From Isoperla grammatica (Eukaryota; Arthropoda; Insecta; Plecoptera; Perlodidae), in contig CAMDTW010000627.1 of the NCBI GenBank assembly GCA_945910005.1, positions 62,001 through 126,000 of the forward strand: DNA of 64,000 nt. Direction: 5' to 3'. This document shows positions 49,738-62,900 of the stretch, piece by piece. The number at the start of each line of letters is the position of its first letter. Within the stretch, counting starts at the first letter, position 1. A program made the position numbers and the translations under genes. The notes under the pieces were generated by a model that was not told the DNA's origin, did not search any database, and was given only the letters and a program-made list of their open reading frames with translations.

Positions 49738-50269
49738 AGTAGAGTTACTACGTCACCAAGGATTATTGTTGACCTTAAGTTCGACGCTACGACTAACTAG
49801 GTACCACCGTTCATCCACAATCGGTACCGAAAGTGGAACTTGACAAGAAAATCTTTGAAATTTCGGCGACGCCTCACGTCGCTCACAAAAAACATAGCGA
49901 CGCGATGATTTTTTTGAAAGTAGACCATGTTCATATCTACCTTGAGAAGTAACTTTAAGATCCCCCAATTAAACAATATAGCCGTAAAGAATATAATTCT
50001 AAAAAACAGAGTGTCTTTGAGCACGTCTTTGACGACGCGTAGCGTCTCTTGTTAAATGGTTAATATAATAATGATTAGAGTTTCTCCGTTGGACATTCAT
50101 ACTCTATACATAAAACATGTTAATGCTGGCCTTGCATTAATGGTTAGCCGAGGAAACATGTTTTAATGTTGGCGTGATGACGAGCTATCTGAATACAACA
50201 AGCTATGCCATACATTGAGACCAGTGTGTTATCTACCAGTGTAAGCAACGCTACTTCCATCGATTGGCG

Positions 50270-50344
50270 TGGCGTACGAAGTAACGTTGTAGCTTCGAAT
50301 ACTTGAGGTCTGGGGTTCGAGACCCGGTACACCCACTCTTTTTT
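50270..50344 (+). other. tRNA-like Pol III module 1 of island 4
   Basis: A-box-like word at 50270-50281, B box GGTTCGAGACC at 50314-50324 and T6 at 50339-50344. Confidence 0.62.
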
Positions 50345-50718
50345 GTTCCACCATTTTCACGCATTAATATCAATGCATCAACGTGAATGGACACGGTTTA
50401 TTTTTTACCGGTTAAACGGCTCATTGTTACCACAAACGATTTACTCTTTCGCGATCACGCGATCAAGATCTATCAAAGGCGATTTTAAAAAGACAATGTG
50501 TTGAAACTGAATTTTTAGAGTTAGTTAAAAAACGGCTTCCTGGATATTCTTGGATGTTTTTTAAATCCAATGAGACCCTCGCTGTCCATAAATCTATCTA
50601 GCTTTGGTGTTACAATTACAATAAGAATGAATCGAGATACAATGAGATGTATTCATGCATACATTGAGAGCAGTGGGTTATCTATCAGTGTAAGCGATCC
50701 AACTTCCATCGAGTGGCA

Positions 50719-50794
50719 TGGCGTACGGGGTAGCGACGCCGACTAGTGTTTTCGCGGTCCGGGGTTCGAGTCCCGTAACCGGCAGTATTTTTTT
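50719..50794 (+). other. tRNA-like Pol III module 2 of island 4
   Basis: A-box-like word at 50719-50730, B box GGTTCGAGTCC at 50763-50773 and T7 at 50788-50794. Confidence 0.66.
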
Positions 50795-50955
50795 CTTCCA
50801 TATTCAGACAAGCAAAGTTGAGAAGGGTTTACTAAGGGGAAATTTTTTTTTCAAGTGCTCGTAGCTACCATACGGGATGTCCAAATTTGTTTTTGTATTT
50901 TTTTTTATTTTTTTTGAATTAATTATCTAGACATCCTGAAAACAAAAATGTGCTG

Positions 50956-53900
50956 TTTGCATTCCATGTGCCTAACATATCCCTAATGTGGCTCTCGCCA
51001 CTCCGTCATACTTGCGGCCCTCTTTGCAATCCAAGCGTCTAACAATCTCCCCAGTGTTGCTCTCGCCACTCCGTCATACTTGCGGCCCTCTTTGCAAACC
51101 AAGCGCCTAACAATCTCCCCAGTGTGGCTCTCGTAACTTCACCATACTGGCGGCCCCCTTGGCAATCCAAGCGCCCAACAATCTCCCCAATGTGGCTCTC
51201 GTCACTCTGTCATACTTGCGGCCCTCTGTGCAATCCAAGTGCCAAACAATCTCCCCAATGTGGCTCTCGTCACACCGCCATACTTGCGGCCCTCTTTGCA
51301 ATCCAAGTGCCTTACATTTCCCTAATGTGGCTCTCGCCACTCCGCCATACTTGCGGCCCTCTTTGCAATCCAAGCGCCTAACAATCTCCCTTATGTGGCT
51401 CTCGCCACTCCGTCATACTTGCGGCCCTCTTTGCAATCCAAGCGCATAACAATCTCCCCAATATGGCTCTTTGCAATCAGAGCGCCTTACAATGTCCCCG
51501 ATGTGGATCTCGCCACTCCGCCATTCTTGCGGCCCTCTTTGCAATCCAAGCACCTAACAATCTTCCCAATGTGGCTCTCGTCACTGCACCATACTTGCGG
51601 CCCTCTTTGCAATCTAAGCGCCTAACAATCTCCCCAGTGTTGCTCTCGCCACTCCGTCATACTTGCGGCCCTCTTTGCAATCCAAGCGCCTTACAATCTC
51701 CCCGATGTGGCTCTCGCCACTCCGTCATACTTGCGGCCCTCTTTTCTTTCCAAGCGCCTAACAATCTGTCATACTTGCGGCCCTCTTTGCAATCAAAGCG
51801 CCTAACAATCTCCCCAGTGTTCCTCTTGCCACTCCGTAAAACTTGCGGCGCTCTTTGCAATCCAAGCGCCTAACAATGTCCCCAATGTGGCTTTCTACTC
51901 CGCCATTCTTGCGGCCCTCTTTGCCATCCAAGCGCCTAAAAATCTCCCCAATATGGCTCTCGTCACTCCACCATACCTGCGGCCCTCTTTGCAATCAAAA
52001 CGCCTAACAATCTCCCCAATGTGGCTCTCGTCAAACCTTCATACTTGCGGCCCTCTTTGCAATCAAAGCGCTAAACAATCTCCTTAATGTGGCTCTCGTC
52101 ACACCGTCATACTTGCGGCCCTCTTTGCAATCCAAGCGCCTTACAATCTCCCCAATGTGGCTCTCGCCACTCCGTCATACTTGCGGCCCTCTTTGCGATC
52201 CAAGCGCCTAACAATCTCCCCAATGTGGTTCTCGCCACTCCGTCATACTTGCGGCCCTCTTTTCAATCCAAGCGCCTAACAATCTCCCCAATGTGGCTCT
52301 CGTCACTTTGTCATACTTGCGGCCCTCTTTGCAATCCAAGCGCCTTACCATCTCCCCGATGTGGTTCTCGTCACTCCGTCATACTTGCGGCCCTCTTTGC
52401 CATCCAAGCGCCTAACAATCTCCCCAATGTGGCTCTCGTCAAACCGTAATGCTTGCGGCCCTCTTTGCAATCCAAGCGCCTCACAATCTCCCCAAGGTGG
52501 CAATTTCACTCAGTCACTCTTTGCGGCCCTCTTTGCAATCCAAGCGCCTAACAATCTCCCCAATGTGGCTCTCGCCTTTCCGTCATACTTGCGGCCCTCT
52601 TTGCAATCCAAGCGCCTAACAATCTCACCAATGTGGCTCTCGTCACACCGTCACACTGGCGGCCGTCTTTGCAATCCAAGCGCCTAACAATCTCCCCAAT
52701 GTGGCTCTCGCCACTCCGTCATACTTGCGGCCCTCTTTGCAATCCAAGCGCCTAACAATCTCCCCAATGTGGCCCTCGTCACACCGTCATACTTGCGGCC
52801 CTCTTTGCAATACAAGCGTTTAACAATCTCTCCAATGTGGCTCTCGTCACTCCACCATACTTGCGGCCCTCTTTGCAATCCAAGTGCCTAACATCTCCCT
52901 AATGTGGCTCTCGCCACTCCGCCATACTTGCGGCCCTCTTTGCAATCCAAGCGCCTAACAATCTCCCTAATGTGCCTCTCGCCACTCCGTCATACTTGCG
53001 GCCCTCTTTGCAATCCAAGCGCATAACAATCTCCCCAATATGGCTCTTTGCAATCAGAGCGCCTTACAATCTCCCCGATGTGGATCTCGCCACTCCGCCA
53101 TTCTTGAGGCCCTCTTTGCAATCCAAGCGCCTTACAATCTCCTTAATGTGGCTCTCGCATCTTCGTCATACTTGCGGCCCTCTTTTCAATCCAAGCGCCT
53201 AACAATCTCCCTAATGTGGCTCTCGCTACTCCGCCATTCTTGAGGCCCTCTTTGCCATCCAAGCGCCTAACAATCTCTCCAATGTGGCTCTCGCCACTTC
53301 GTCTTACTTGCGGCCCTCTTTGCAATCCAAGCGCCTAACAATCTCCCTAATGTGGCTCTCGCCACTTCGTCATACTTGCGGCCCTCTTTGCAATCCAAGC
53401 GCATAACAATCTCCTAAATATAGCTCTTTGCAATCAGAGCGCCTTACAATCTCTCCAATGTGGCTCTCGTCACTCCCCCATACTTGCGGCCCTCTTTGCA
53501 ATCCAAGTGCCTAACATCTCCCCAGTGTTTCTCTCGCCAATCCGTCATACTTGCGGCCCTCTTTGCAATCCAAGCGCCTAACAATCTCCCCAATGTGGCT
53601 CTCGGTACACCGTCATACTTGCGGCCCTCTTTACAATACAAGCGTCTAACAATCTCTCCAATGTGGCTCTCGTCACTCTACCATACTTGCGGCCCTCTTT
53701 GCAATCCAAGTGCCTTACATCTCCCTAATGTGGCTCTCGCCACTCCGCCATACTTGCGGCCCTCTTTGCCATCCAAGCGCATAACAATCTCCCCAATGTG
53801 GCTCTCGCAACTCCGTCATACTTGCGGCCCTCTTTGCAATCATAGCGCCTTACAATCTCCCCAATGTGGCTCTCGCCACTCCGTCATTCTTGCGGCCCTC

Positions 53901-56900
53901 TTTGCAATCAGAGCGCCTTACAATCTCCCCAATGTGGCTCTCGTCACACCGTCATACTTGCGGCCCTCTTTGCCATCCAAGCACCTAACAATCTCCCCAA
54001 TGTTGCTCTCGCCACTCCGTCATACTTGCGGCCCTCTTTGCAATCAGAGCGCCTTACAATCTCCCCGATGTGGCTCTCGCCACTCCGCCATTCTTGCGGC
54101 CCTCTTTGCAATCCAAGCGCCTTACAATATCCCCAATATGGCTCTCATCACTCCACCATACTTGCGGCCCTCTTTGCAATCAAAACGCGTAACAATCTCC
54201 CCGATGTGGCTCTCGCCACTCCGCCATTCTTGCGGCCCTCTTTGCAATCCAAGCGCCTAACAATCTCCCCAATGTGGCCCTCGTCACACCGTCATACTTG
54301 CGGCCCTCTTTGCAAAACAAGCGTTTAACAATCTCTCCAATGTGGCTCTCGTCACTCCACCATACATGCGGCCCTCTTTGCAATCCAAGTGCCTAACATC
54401 TCCCTAATGTGGCTCTCGCCACTCCGCCATACTTGCGGCCCTCTTTGCAATCCAAGCGCCTAACAATCTCCCTAATGTGGCTCTCGCCACTCCGTCATAC
54501 TTGCGGCCCTCTTTGCAATCCAAGCGCATAACAATCTCCCCAATATGGCTCTTTGCAATCAGAGCGCCTTACAATCTCCCCGATGTGGATCTCGCCACTC
54601 CGCCATTCTTGAGGCCCTTTTTGCAATCCAAGCGCCTAACAATCTCCTTAATGTGGCTCTCGCCACTTCGTCATACTTGCGGCCCTCTTTGCAATCCAAG
54701 CGCGTAACAATCTCCCCAGTGTTGCTCTCGCCACTTCGTCATACTTGCGGCCCTCTTTGCAATCAAGCGCCTAACAATCTCCCTAATGTGGCTCTCGCTA
54801 CTCCGCCATACTTGCGGCCCTCTGCAAATCCAAGCGCTAAACAATCTCCCCAATGTGACTGTCATCACACCGCCATACTTGCGGCTCTCTTTGCAATCCA
54901 AGCGCCTAACAATCTCCTTAATGTGGTTCTCGCTACTCCGTCATACTTGCGGCCCTCTTTGCAATCCAAGCGCCTAACAATCTCCCTAATGTGGCTCTCG
55001 CCACTCCGTCATACTTGCGGCCCTCTTTGCAATCCAAGCGCCTTACAAACTCCCCAAGGTGGCCCCAAGCGCCTAACAATCTCTCCGATGTGGATATCGT
55101 CACTCCGTCATACTTGCGGCCCTCTTTGCAATCCAAGCGCCTAACAATCTCCCCGATGTGGCTCTCGCCACTCCGCCATACTTGCGGCCCCTTTTGCAAT
55201 CCAAGCGCCTAACAAACTCCCCAATGTGGCTCTCGTCACTCCGTCATACTTGCGGCCCTCTTTGCAATCCAAGCGCCTTACAAACTCCCCAAGGTGGCCC
55301 CAAGCGCCTAACAATCTCTCCGATGTGGATCTCGTCACTCCGTCATACTTGCGGCCCTCTTTGCAATCCAAGCGCCTAACAATCTCCCCGATGTGGCTCT
55401 CGCCACTCCGCCATACTTGCGGCCCCTTTTGCAATCCAAGCGCCTAACAAACTTTCCAATGTGGCTCTCGTCACTCCGTCATACTTGCGGCCCTCTTTGC
55501 AATCCAAGCGCCTAACAATCTCCCCAGTGTGGCTCTCGTAACTCCACCATATTTGCGGTTCTCTTGGCAATCCAAGCGGTTAACAATCTCCCCAATTTGG
55601 CTCTCGTCGCTCCGTCATACTTGCGGCCCTCTTTGCAATCCAAGTGCCAAACAATCTCCCCAATGTGGCCCTCGTCACACCGCCAACCTTGCGGCCCTCT
55701 TTGCAATCAGAGCGCCTAACAATCTCCCCAATGTGGCTCTCGTCACTTCATCATACTTGCGGCCCTCTTTGCAATCAGAGCTTCTTACAATCTCCCCGAT
55801 GTGGATCTCGCCACTCCGCCATTCTTGCGGCCCTCTTTGCAATCCAAGCACCTAACAATCTTCCCAATGTGGCTCTCGTCACTGCACCATACTTGCGGCC
55901 CTCTTTGCAATCCAAGCGCCTAACAATCTCCCCAGTGTTGCTTTCCCACTCGGTCATACTTGCGGCCCTCTTTGCAATCCAAGCGCCTTACAATCTCCCC
56001 AATGTGGCTCTTTTCACACCGTCATACTTGCGGCCCTCTTTGCAATACAAGCGTCTCACAATCTCTCCAATGTGGCTCTCGTCACTCCCCCATAATTGCG
56101 GCCCTCTTTGCAATCCAAGTGCCTAACATCTTCCTAATGTAGCTCTCGCCACTCCGCCATACTTGCGGCCCTCTTTGAAATCCAAGCGCCTTACAATCTC
56201 CCCAATATGGCTCTCGCCAATCCGCCATACTTGCGGCCCTCTTTGCCATCCAAGTGCCTCACATCTCCCAAATGGGCCTGTCGTCACTCCGTCATACTTG
56301 CGGCCCTCTTTGCAATCCAAGCGCCTCACAATCTTCCCAATGTGGCTCTCGTCACTCTGTCATACTTGCGGCCCTCTTTGCAATCCAAGCGCCTAACAAT
56401 CTCCCCAATGTGGCTCTCGTCACACCGCCATTCTTGCAGCCTTCTTTGCAATCCAAGCACCTAACAATCTTCCCAATGTGGCTCTCGTCACTGCACCATA
56501 CTTGCGGCCCTCTTTGCAATCCAAGCGCCTTACAATCTCCCCAGTGTTGCTCTCGCCACTCCGTCATACTTGCGGCCCTCTATGCAATTCAAGCGCCTAA
56601 CAATCTCCCCAATGTGGCGCTCGTCACACCGTCATACTTGCGGCCCTCTTTGCAATACAAGCGTCTAACAATCTCTCCAATGTGGCTCTCGTCACTCCAC
56701 CATACTTGCGGCCCTCTTTGCAATCCAAGTGCCTAACATCTCCCTAATGTGGCTCTCGCCACTCCGCCATACTTTCGGCCCTCTTTGCAATCCAAGCGCC
56801 TAACAATCTCCCTTATGTGGCTCTCGCCACTCCGTCATACCTGCGGCCCGCTTTGCAATCCAAGCGTCTAACAATCTCCTCAGTGTTGCTCTCGCCACTC

Positions 56901-59900
56901 CGTCATACTTGCGGCCCTCTTTGCAAACCAAGCGCCTAACAATCTCCCCAATGTGGCTCTCGTCACACCGTCTTACTTGCGGCCCTCTTTGCAATCCAAG
57001 CGTCTTACAATCTCCCCAGTGTTGCTCTCGCCACTCCGTCATACCTGCGGCCCTCCTTGCAATCCAAGCGCCTAACAATTTTCCCGATGTGGCTCTCGCC
57101 ACTCCGCCATACTTGCGGCCCTCTTTGCAATCCAAGCGCATAACAATCTCCCCAATATGGCTCTTTGCAATCAGAGCGCCTTACAATCTCCCCGATGTGG
57201 ATCTCGCCACTCCGCCATTCTTGCGGCCCTCTTTGCAATCCAAGCACCTAACAATCTTCCCAATGTGGCTCTCGTCACTGCACCATACTTGCGGCCCTCT
57301 TTGCAATCTAAGCGCCTAACAATCTCCCCAGTGTTGCTCTCGCCACTCCGTCATACTTGCGGCCCTCTTTGCAATCCAAGCGCCTTACAATCTCCCCGAT
57401 GTGGCTCTCGCCACTCCGTCATACCTGCGGCCCTCTTTTCTTTCCAAGCGCCTAACAATCTGTCATACTTGCGGCCCTCTGTGCAATCCAAGTGCCAAAC
57501 AATCTCCCCAATGTGGTTCTCGCCACTCCGTCATACTTGCGGCCCTCTTTTCAATCCAAGCGCCTAACAATGTCCCCAATGTGGCTCTCGTCACTTTGTC
57601 ATACTTGCGGCCCTCTTTGCAATCCAAGCGCCTTACCATCTCCCCGATGTGGTTCTCGTCACTCCGTCATACTTGCGGCCCTCTTTGCCATCCAAGCGCC
57701 TAACAATCTCCCCAATGTGGCTCTCGTCAAACCGTAATGCTTGCGGCCCTCTTTGCAATCCAAGCGCCTCACAATCTCCCCAAGGTGGCAATTTCACTCA
57801 GTCACTCTTTGCGGCCCTCTTTGCAATCCAAGCGCCTAACAATCTCCCCAATGTGGCTCTCGCCTTTCCGTCATACTTGCGGCCCTCTTTGCAATCCAAG
57901 CGCCTAACAATCTCACCAATGTGGCTCTCGTCACACCGTCACACTTGCGGCCGTCTTTGCAATCCAAGCGCCTAACAATCTCCCCAATGTGGCTCTCGCC
58001 ACTCCGTCATACTTGCGGCCCTCTTTGCAATCCAAGCGCCTAACAATCTCCCCAATGTGGCCCTCGTCACACCGTCATACTTGCGGCCCTCTTTGCAATA
58101 CAAGCGTTTAACAATCTCTCCAATGTGGCTCTCGTCACTCCACCATACTTGCGGCCCTCTTTGCAATCCAAGTGCCTAACATCTCTCTAATGTGGCTCTC
58201 GCCACTCCGCCATACTTGCGGCCCTCTTTGCAATCCAAGCGCCTAACAATCTCCCTAATGTGCCTCTCGCCACTCCGTCATACTTGCGGCCCTCTTTGCA
58301 ATCCAAGCGCATAACAATCTCCCCAATATGGCTCTTTGCAATCAGAGCGCCTTACAATCTCCCCGATGTGGATCTTGCCACTCCGCCATTCTTGAGGCCC
58401 TCTTTGCAATCCAAGCGCCTTACAATCTCCTTAATGTGGCTCTCGCATCTTCGTCATACTTGCGGCCCTCTTTTCAATCCAAGCGCCTAACAATCTCCCT
58501 AATGTGGCTCTCGCTACTCCGCCATTCTTGAGGACCTCTTTGCCATCCAAGCGCCTAACAATCTCTCCAATGTGGCTCTCGCCACTTCGTCATACTTGCG
58601 GCCCTCTTTGCAATCCAAGCGCCTAACAATCTCCCTAATGTGGCTCTCGCCACTTCGTCATACTTGCGGCCCTCTTTGCAATCCAAGCGCATAACAATCT
58701 CCTAAATATAGCTCTTTGCAATCAGAGCGCCTTACAATCTCTCCAATGTGGCTCTCGTCACTCCCCCATACTTGCGGCCCTCTTTGCAATCCAAGTGCCT
58801 AACATCTCCCCAGTGTTTCTCTCGCCAATCCGTCATACTTGCGGCCCTCTTTGCAATCCAAGCGCCTAACAATCTCCCCAATGTGGCTCTCGGTACACCG
58901 TCATACTTGCGGCCCTCTTTACAAAACAAGCGTCTAACAATCTCTCCAATGTGGCTCTCGTCACTCTACCATACTTGCGGCCCTCTTTGCAATCCAAGTG
59001 CCTTACATCTCCCTAATGTGGCTCTCGCCACTCCGCCATACTTGCGGCCCTCTTTGCCATCCAAGCGCATAACAATCTCCCCAATGTGGCTCTCGCAACT
59101 CCGTCATACTTGCGGCCCTCTTTGCAATCAGAGCGCCTTACAATCTCCCCAATGTGGCTCTCGCCACTCCGTCATTCTTGCGGCCCTCTTTGCAATCAGA
59201 GCGCCTTACAATCTCCCCAATGTGGCTCTCGTCACACCGTCATACTTGCGGCCCTCTTTGCCATCCAAGCACCTAACAATCTCCCCAATGTTGCTCTCGC
59301 CACTCCGTCATACTTGCGGCCCTCTTTGCAATCAGAGCGCCTTACAATCTCCCCGATGTGGCTCTCGCCACTCCGCCATTCTTGCGGCCCTCTTTGCAAT
59401 CCAAGCGCCTTACAATATCCCCAATATGGCTCTCGTCACTCCACCATACTTGCGGCCCTCTTTGCAATCAAAACGCGTAACAATCTCCCCGATGTGGCTC
59501 TCGCCACTCCGCCATTCTTGCGGCCCTCTTTGCAATCCAAGCGCCTAACAATCTCCCCAATGTGGCCCTCGTCACACCGTCATACTTGCGGCCCTCTTTG
59601 CAAAACAAGCGTTTAACAATCTCTCCAATGTGGCTCTCGTCACTCCACCATACATGCGGCCCTCTTTGCAATCCAAGTGCCTAACATCTCCCTAATGTGG
59701 CTCTCGCCACTCCGCCATACTTGCGGCCCTCTTTGCAATCCAAGCGCCTAACAATCTCCCTAATGTGGCTCTCGCCACTCCGTCATACTTGCGGCCCTCT
59801 TTGCAATCCAAGCGCATAACAATCTCCCCAATATGGCTCTTTGCAATCAGAGGGCCTTACAATCTCCCCGATGTGGATCTCGCCACTCCGCCATTCTTGA

Positions 59901-62900
59901 GGCCCTCTTTGCAATCCAAGCGCCTAACAATCTCCTTAATGTGGCTCTCGCCACTTCGTCATACTTGCGGCCCTCTTTGCAATCCAAGCGCGTAACAATC
60001 TCCCCAGTGTTGCTCTCGCCACTTCGTCATACTTGCGGCCCTCTTTGCAATCAAGCGCCTAACAATCTCCCTAATGTGGCTCTCGCTACTCCGCCATACT
60101 TGCGGCCCTCTGCAAATCCAAGCGCTAAACAATCTCCCCAATGTGACTGTCATCACACCGCCATACTTGCGGCTCTCTTTGCAATCCAAGCGCCTAACAA
60201 TCTCCTTAATGTGGTTCTCGCTACTCCGTCATACTTGCGGCCCTCTTTGCAATCCAAGCGCCTAACAAACTCCCTAATGTGGCTCTCGCCACTCCGTCAT
60301 ACTTGCGGCCCTCTTTGCAATCCAAGCGCCTTACAAACTCCCCAAGGTGGCCCCAAGCGCCTAACAATCTCTCCGATGTGGATCTCGTCACTCCGTCATA
60401 CTTGCGGCCCTCTTTGCAATCCAAGCGCCTAACAATCTCCCCGATGTGGCTCTCGCCACTCCGCCATACTTGCGGCCCCTTTTGCAATCCAAGCGCCTAA
60501 CAAACTCCCCAATGTGGCTCTCGTCACTCCGTCATACTTGCGGCCCTCTTTGCAATCCAAGCGCCTTACAAACTCCCCAAGGTGGCCCCAAGCGCCTAAC
60601 AATCTCTCCGATGTGGATCTCGTCACTCCGTCATACTTGCGGCCCTCTTTGCAATCCAAGCGACTAACAATCTCCCCGATGTGGCTCTCGCCACTCCGCC
60701 ATACTTGCGGCCCCTTTTGCAATCCAAGCGCCTAACAAACTCCCCAATGTGGCACTCGTCACTCCGTCATACTTGCGGCCCTCTTTGCAATCCAAGCGCC
60801 TAACAATCTCCCCAGTGTGGCTCTCGTAACTCCACCATATTTGCGGTTCTCTTGGCAATCCAAGCGGTTAACAATCTCCCCAATTTGGCTCTCGTCGCTC
60901 CGTCATACTTGCGGCCCTCTTTGCAATCCAAGTGCCAAACAATCTCCCCAATGTGGCCCTCGTCACACCGCCATACTTGCGGCCCTCTTTGCAATCAGAG
61001 CGCCTAACAATCTCCCCAATGTGGCTCTCGTCACTTCATCATACTTGCGGCCCTCTTTGCAATCAGAGCTTCTTACAATCTCCCCGATGTGGATCTCGCC
61101 ACTCCGCCATTCTTGCGGCCCTCTTTGCAATCCAAGCACCTAACAATCTTCCCAATGTGGCTCTCGTCACTGCACCATACTTGCGGCCCTCTTTGCAATC
61201 CAAGCGCCTAACAATCTCCCCAGTGTTGCTTTCCCACTCGGTCATACTTGCGGCCCTCTTTGCAATCCAAGCGCCTTACAATCTCCCCAATGTGGCTCTC
61301 GTCACACCGTCATACTTGCGGCCCTCTTTGCAATACAAGCGTCTCACAATCTCTCCAATGTGGCTCTCGTCACTCCCCCATAATTGCGGCCCTTTTTGCA
61401 ATCCAAGTGCCTAACATCTTCCTAATGTGGCTCTCGCCACTCCGCCATACTTGCGGCCCTCTTTGAAATCCAAGCGCCTTACAATCTCCCCAATATGGCT
61501 CTCGCCAATCCGCCATACTTGCGGCCCTCTTTGCCATCCAAGTGCCTCACATCTCCCAAATGGGCCTGTCGTCACTCCGTCATACTTGCTACCCTCTTTG
61601 CAATCCAAGCGCCTCACAATCTCCCCAATGTGGCTCTTGTCACACCGTCATACTTGCGGCCCTCTTTGCAATATAAGCGTCTAACAATTTCTCCAATGTG
61701 GCTCTCGTCACTCCCCCATAATTGCGGCCCTCTTTGCAATCCAAGTGCCTAACATCTCCCTAATGTGGCTCTCGCCACTCCGCCATACTTGCGGCCCTCT
61801 TTGAAATCCAAGCGCCTAACAATCTTCCCAATATGGCTCTCGCCACTACGCCATACTTGCGGCCCTCTTTGCCATCCAAGCGCCTAACAATCTCCCGAAT
61901 GTGGCTCTCGCCACTCCGTCATACTTGCGGCCCTCTTTGCAATCCAAGCGCCTCACAATCTCCCCAATGTGGCTCTCGTCACTCTGTCATACTTGCGGCC
62001 CTCTTTGCAATCCAAGCGCCTAACAATCTCCCCGAAGTGGCTCTCGCCACTCCGCCATACTTGCGGCCCTCTTTGCAATCCAAGCGCCTAGCAAACTCCA
62101 CAAGGTGGCCCCAAGCGCCTAACAATCTCTCCGATGTGGATCTCGTCACTCCGTCATACTTGCGGCCCTCTTTGCAATCCAAGCGCCTAACAATCTCCCC
62201 GATGTGGCTCTCGCCACTCCGCCATATGTTCGGCCCCCTTTGCAATCCTAGCGCCTAACAAACTCCCCAATGTGGCTCTCGTCACTCCGTCATACTTGCG
62301 GCCCTCTTTGCAATCCAAGCGCATAACAATCTCCCCAATATGGCTCTTTGCAATCAGAGCGCCTTACAATCTCCCCGATGTGGATCTCGCCACTCCGCCA
62401 TTCTTGCGGCCCTCTTTGCAATCCAAGCACCTAACAATCTTCCCTATGTGGCTCTCGTCACTGCACCATACTTGCGGCCCTCTTTGCAATCTAAGCGCCT
62501 AACAATCTCCCCAGTGTTGCTCTCGCCACTCCGTCATACTTGCGGCCCTCTTTGCAATCCAAGCGCCTTACAATCTCCCCGATGTGGCTGTCGCCACTCC
62601 GTCATACTTGCGGCCCTCTTTTCAATCCAAGCGCCTAACAATCTGTCATACTTGCGGCTGTCTTTGCAATCAAAGCGCCTAACAATCTCCCCAGTGTTCC
62701 TCTTGCCACTCCGTAAAACTTGCGGCCCTCTTTGCAATCCAAGCGCCTAGCAATGTCCCCAATGTGGCTCTCTACTCCGTCATACTGGCGGCCCTCTTTG
62801 CAATCAGAGCGCCTTACAATCTCCCCGATGTGGCTTGCGTCACTCCGCCATTCTTGCGGCCCTCTTTGCCATCCAAGCGCCTAAAAATCTCCCCAATATG

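Larger units (their letters stand above)
49738..50955 (+). repeat. Non-satellite island 4 (1.22 kb)
   Basis: Nearly identical to island 2 (offset 14,309) and shares its private variants. Differences include ctactt (island 2) against ctacgt (here) near 49749 and ctctctcgcg against ctctttcgcg near 50448. Confidence 0.85.
46179..55525 (+). repeat. 9.3-kb segment of satellite plus island, second copy
   Basis: Counterpart of 31870-41216 at +14,309 bp, carrying island 4 at the same relative place as island 2. Beyond 55525 the two diverge: this copy continues with ccagtgtggctctcgtaac, the first with ccaatgtggctctcgtcac. Confidence 0.85.
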
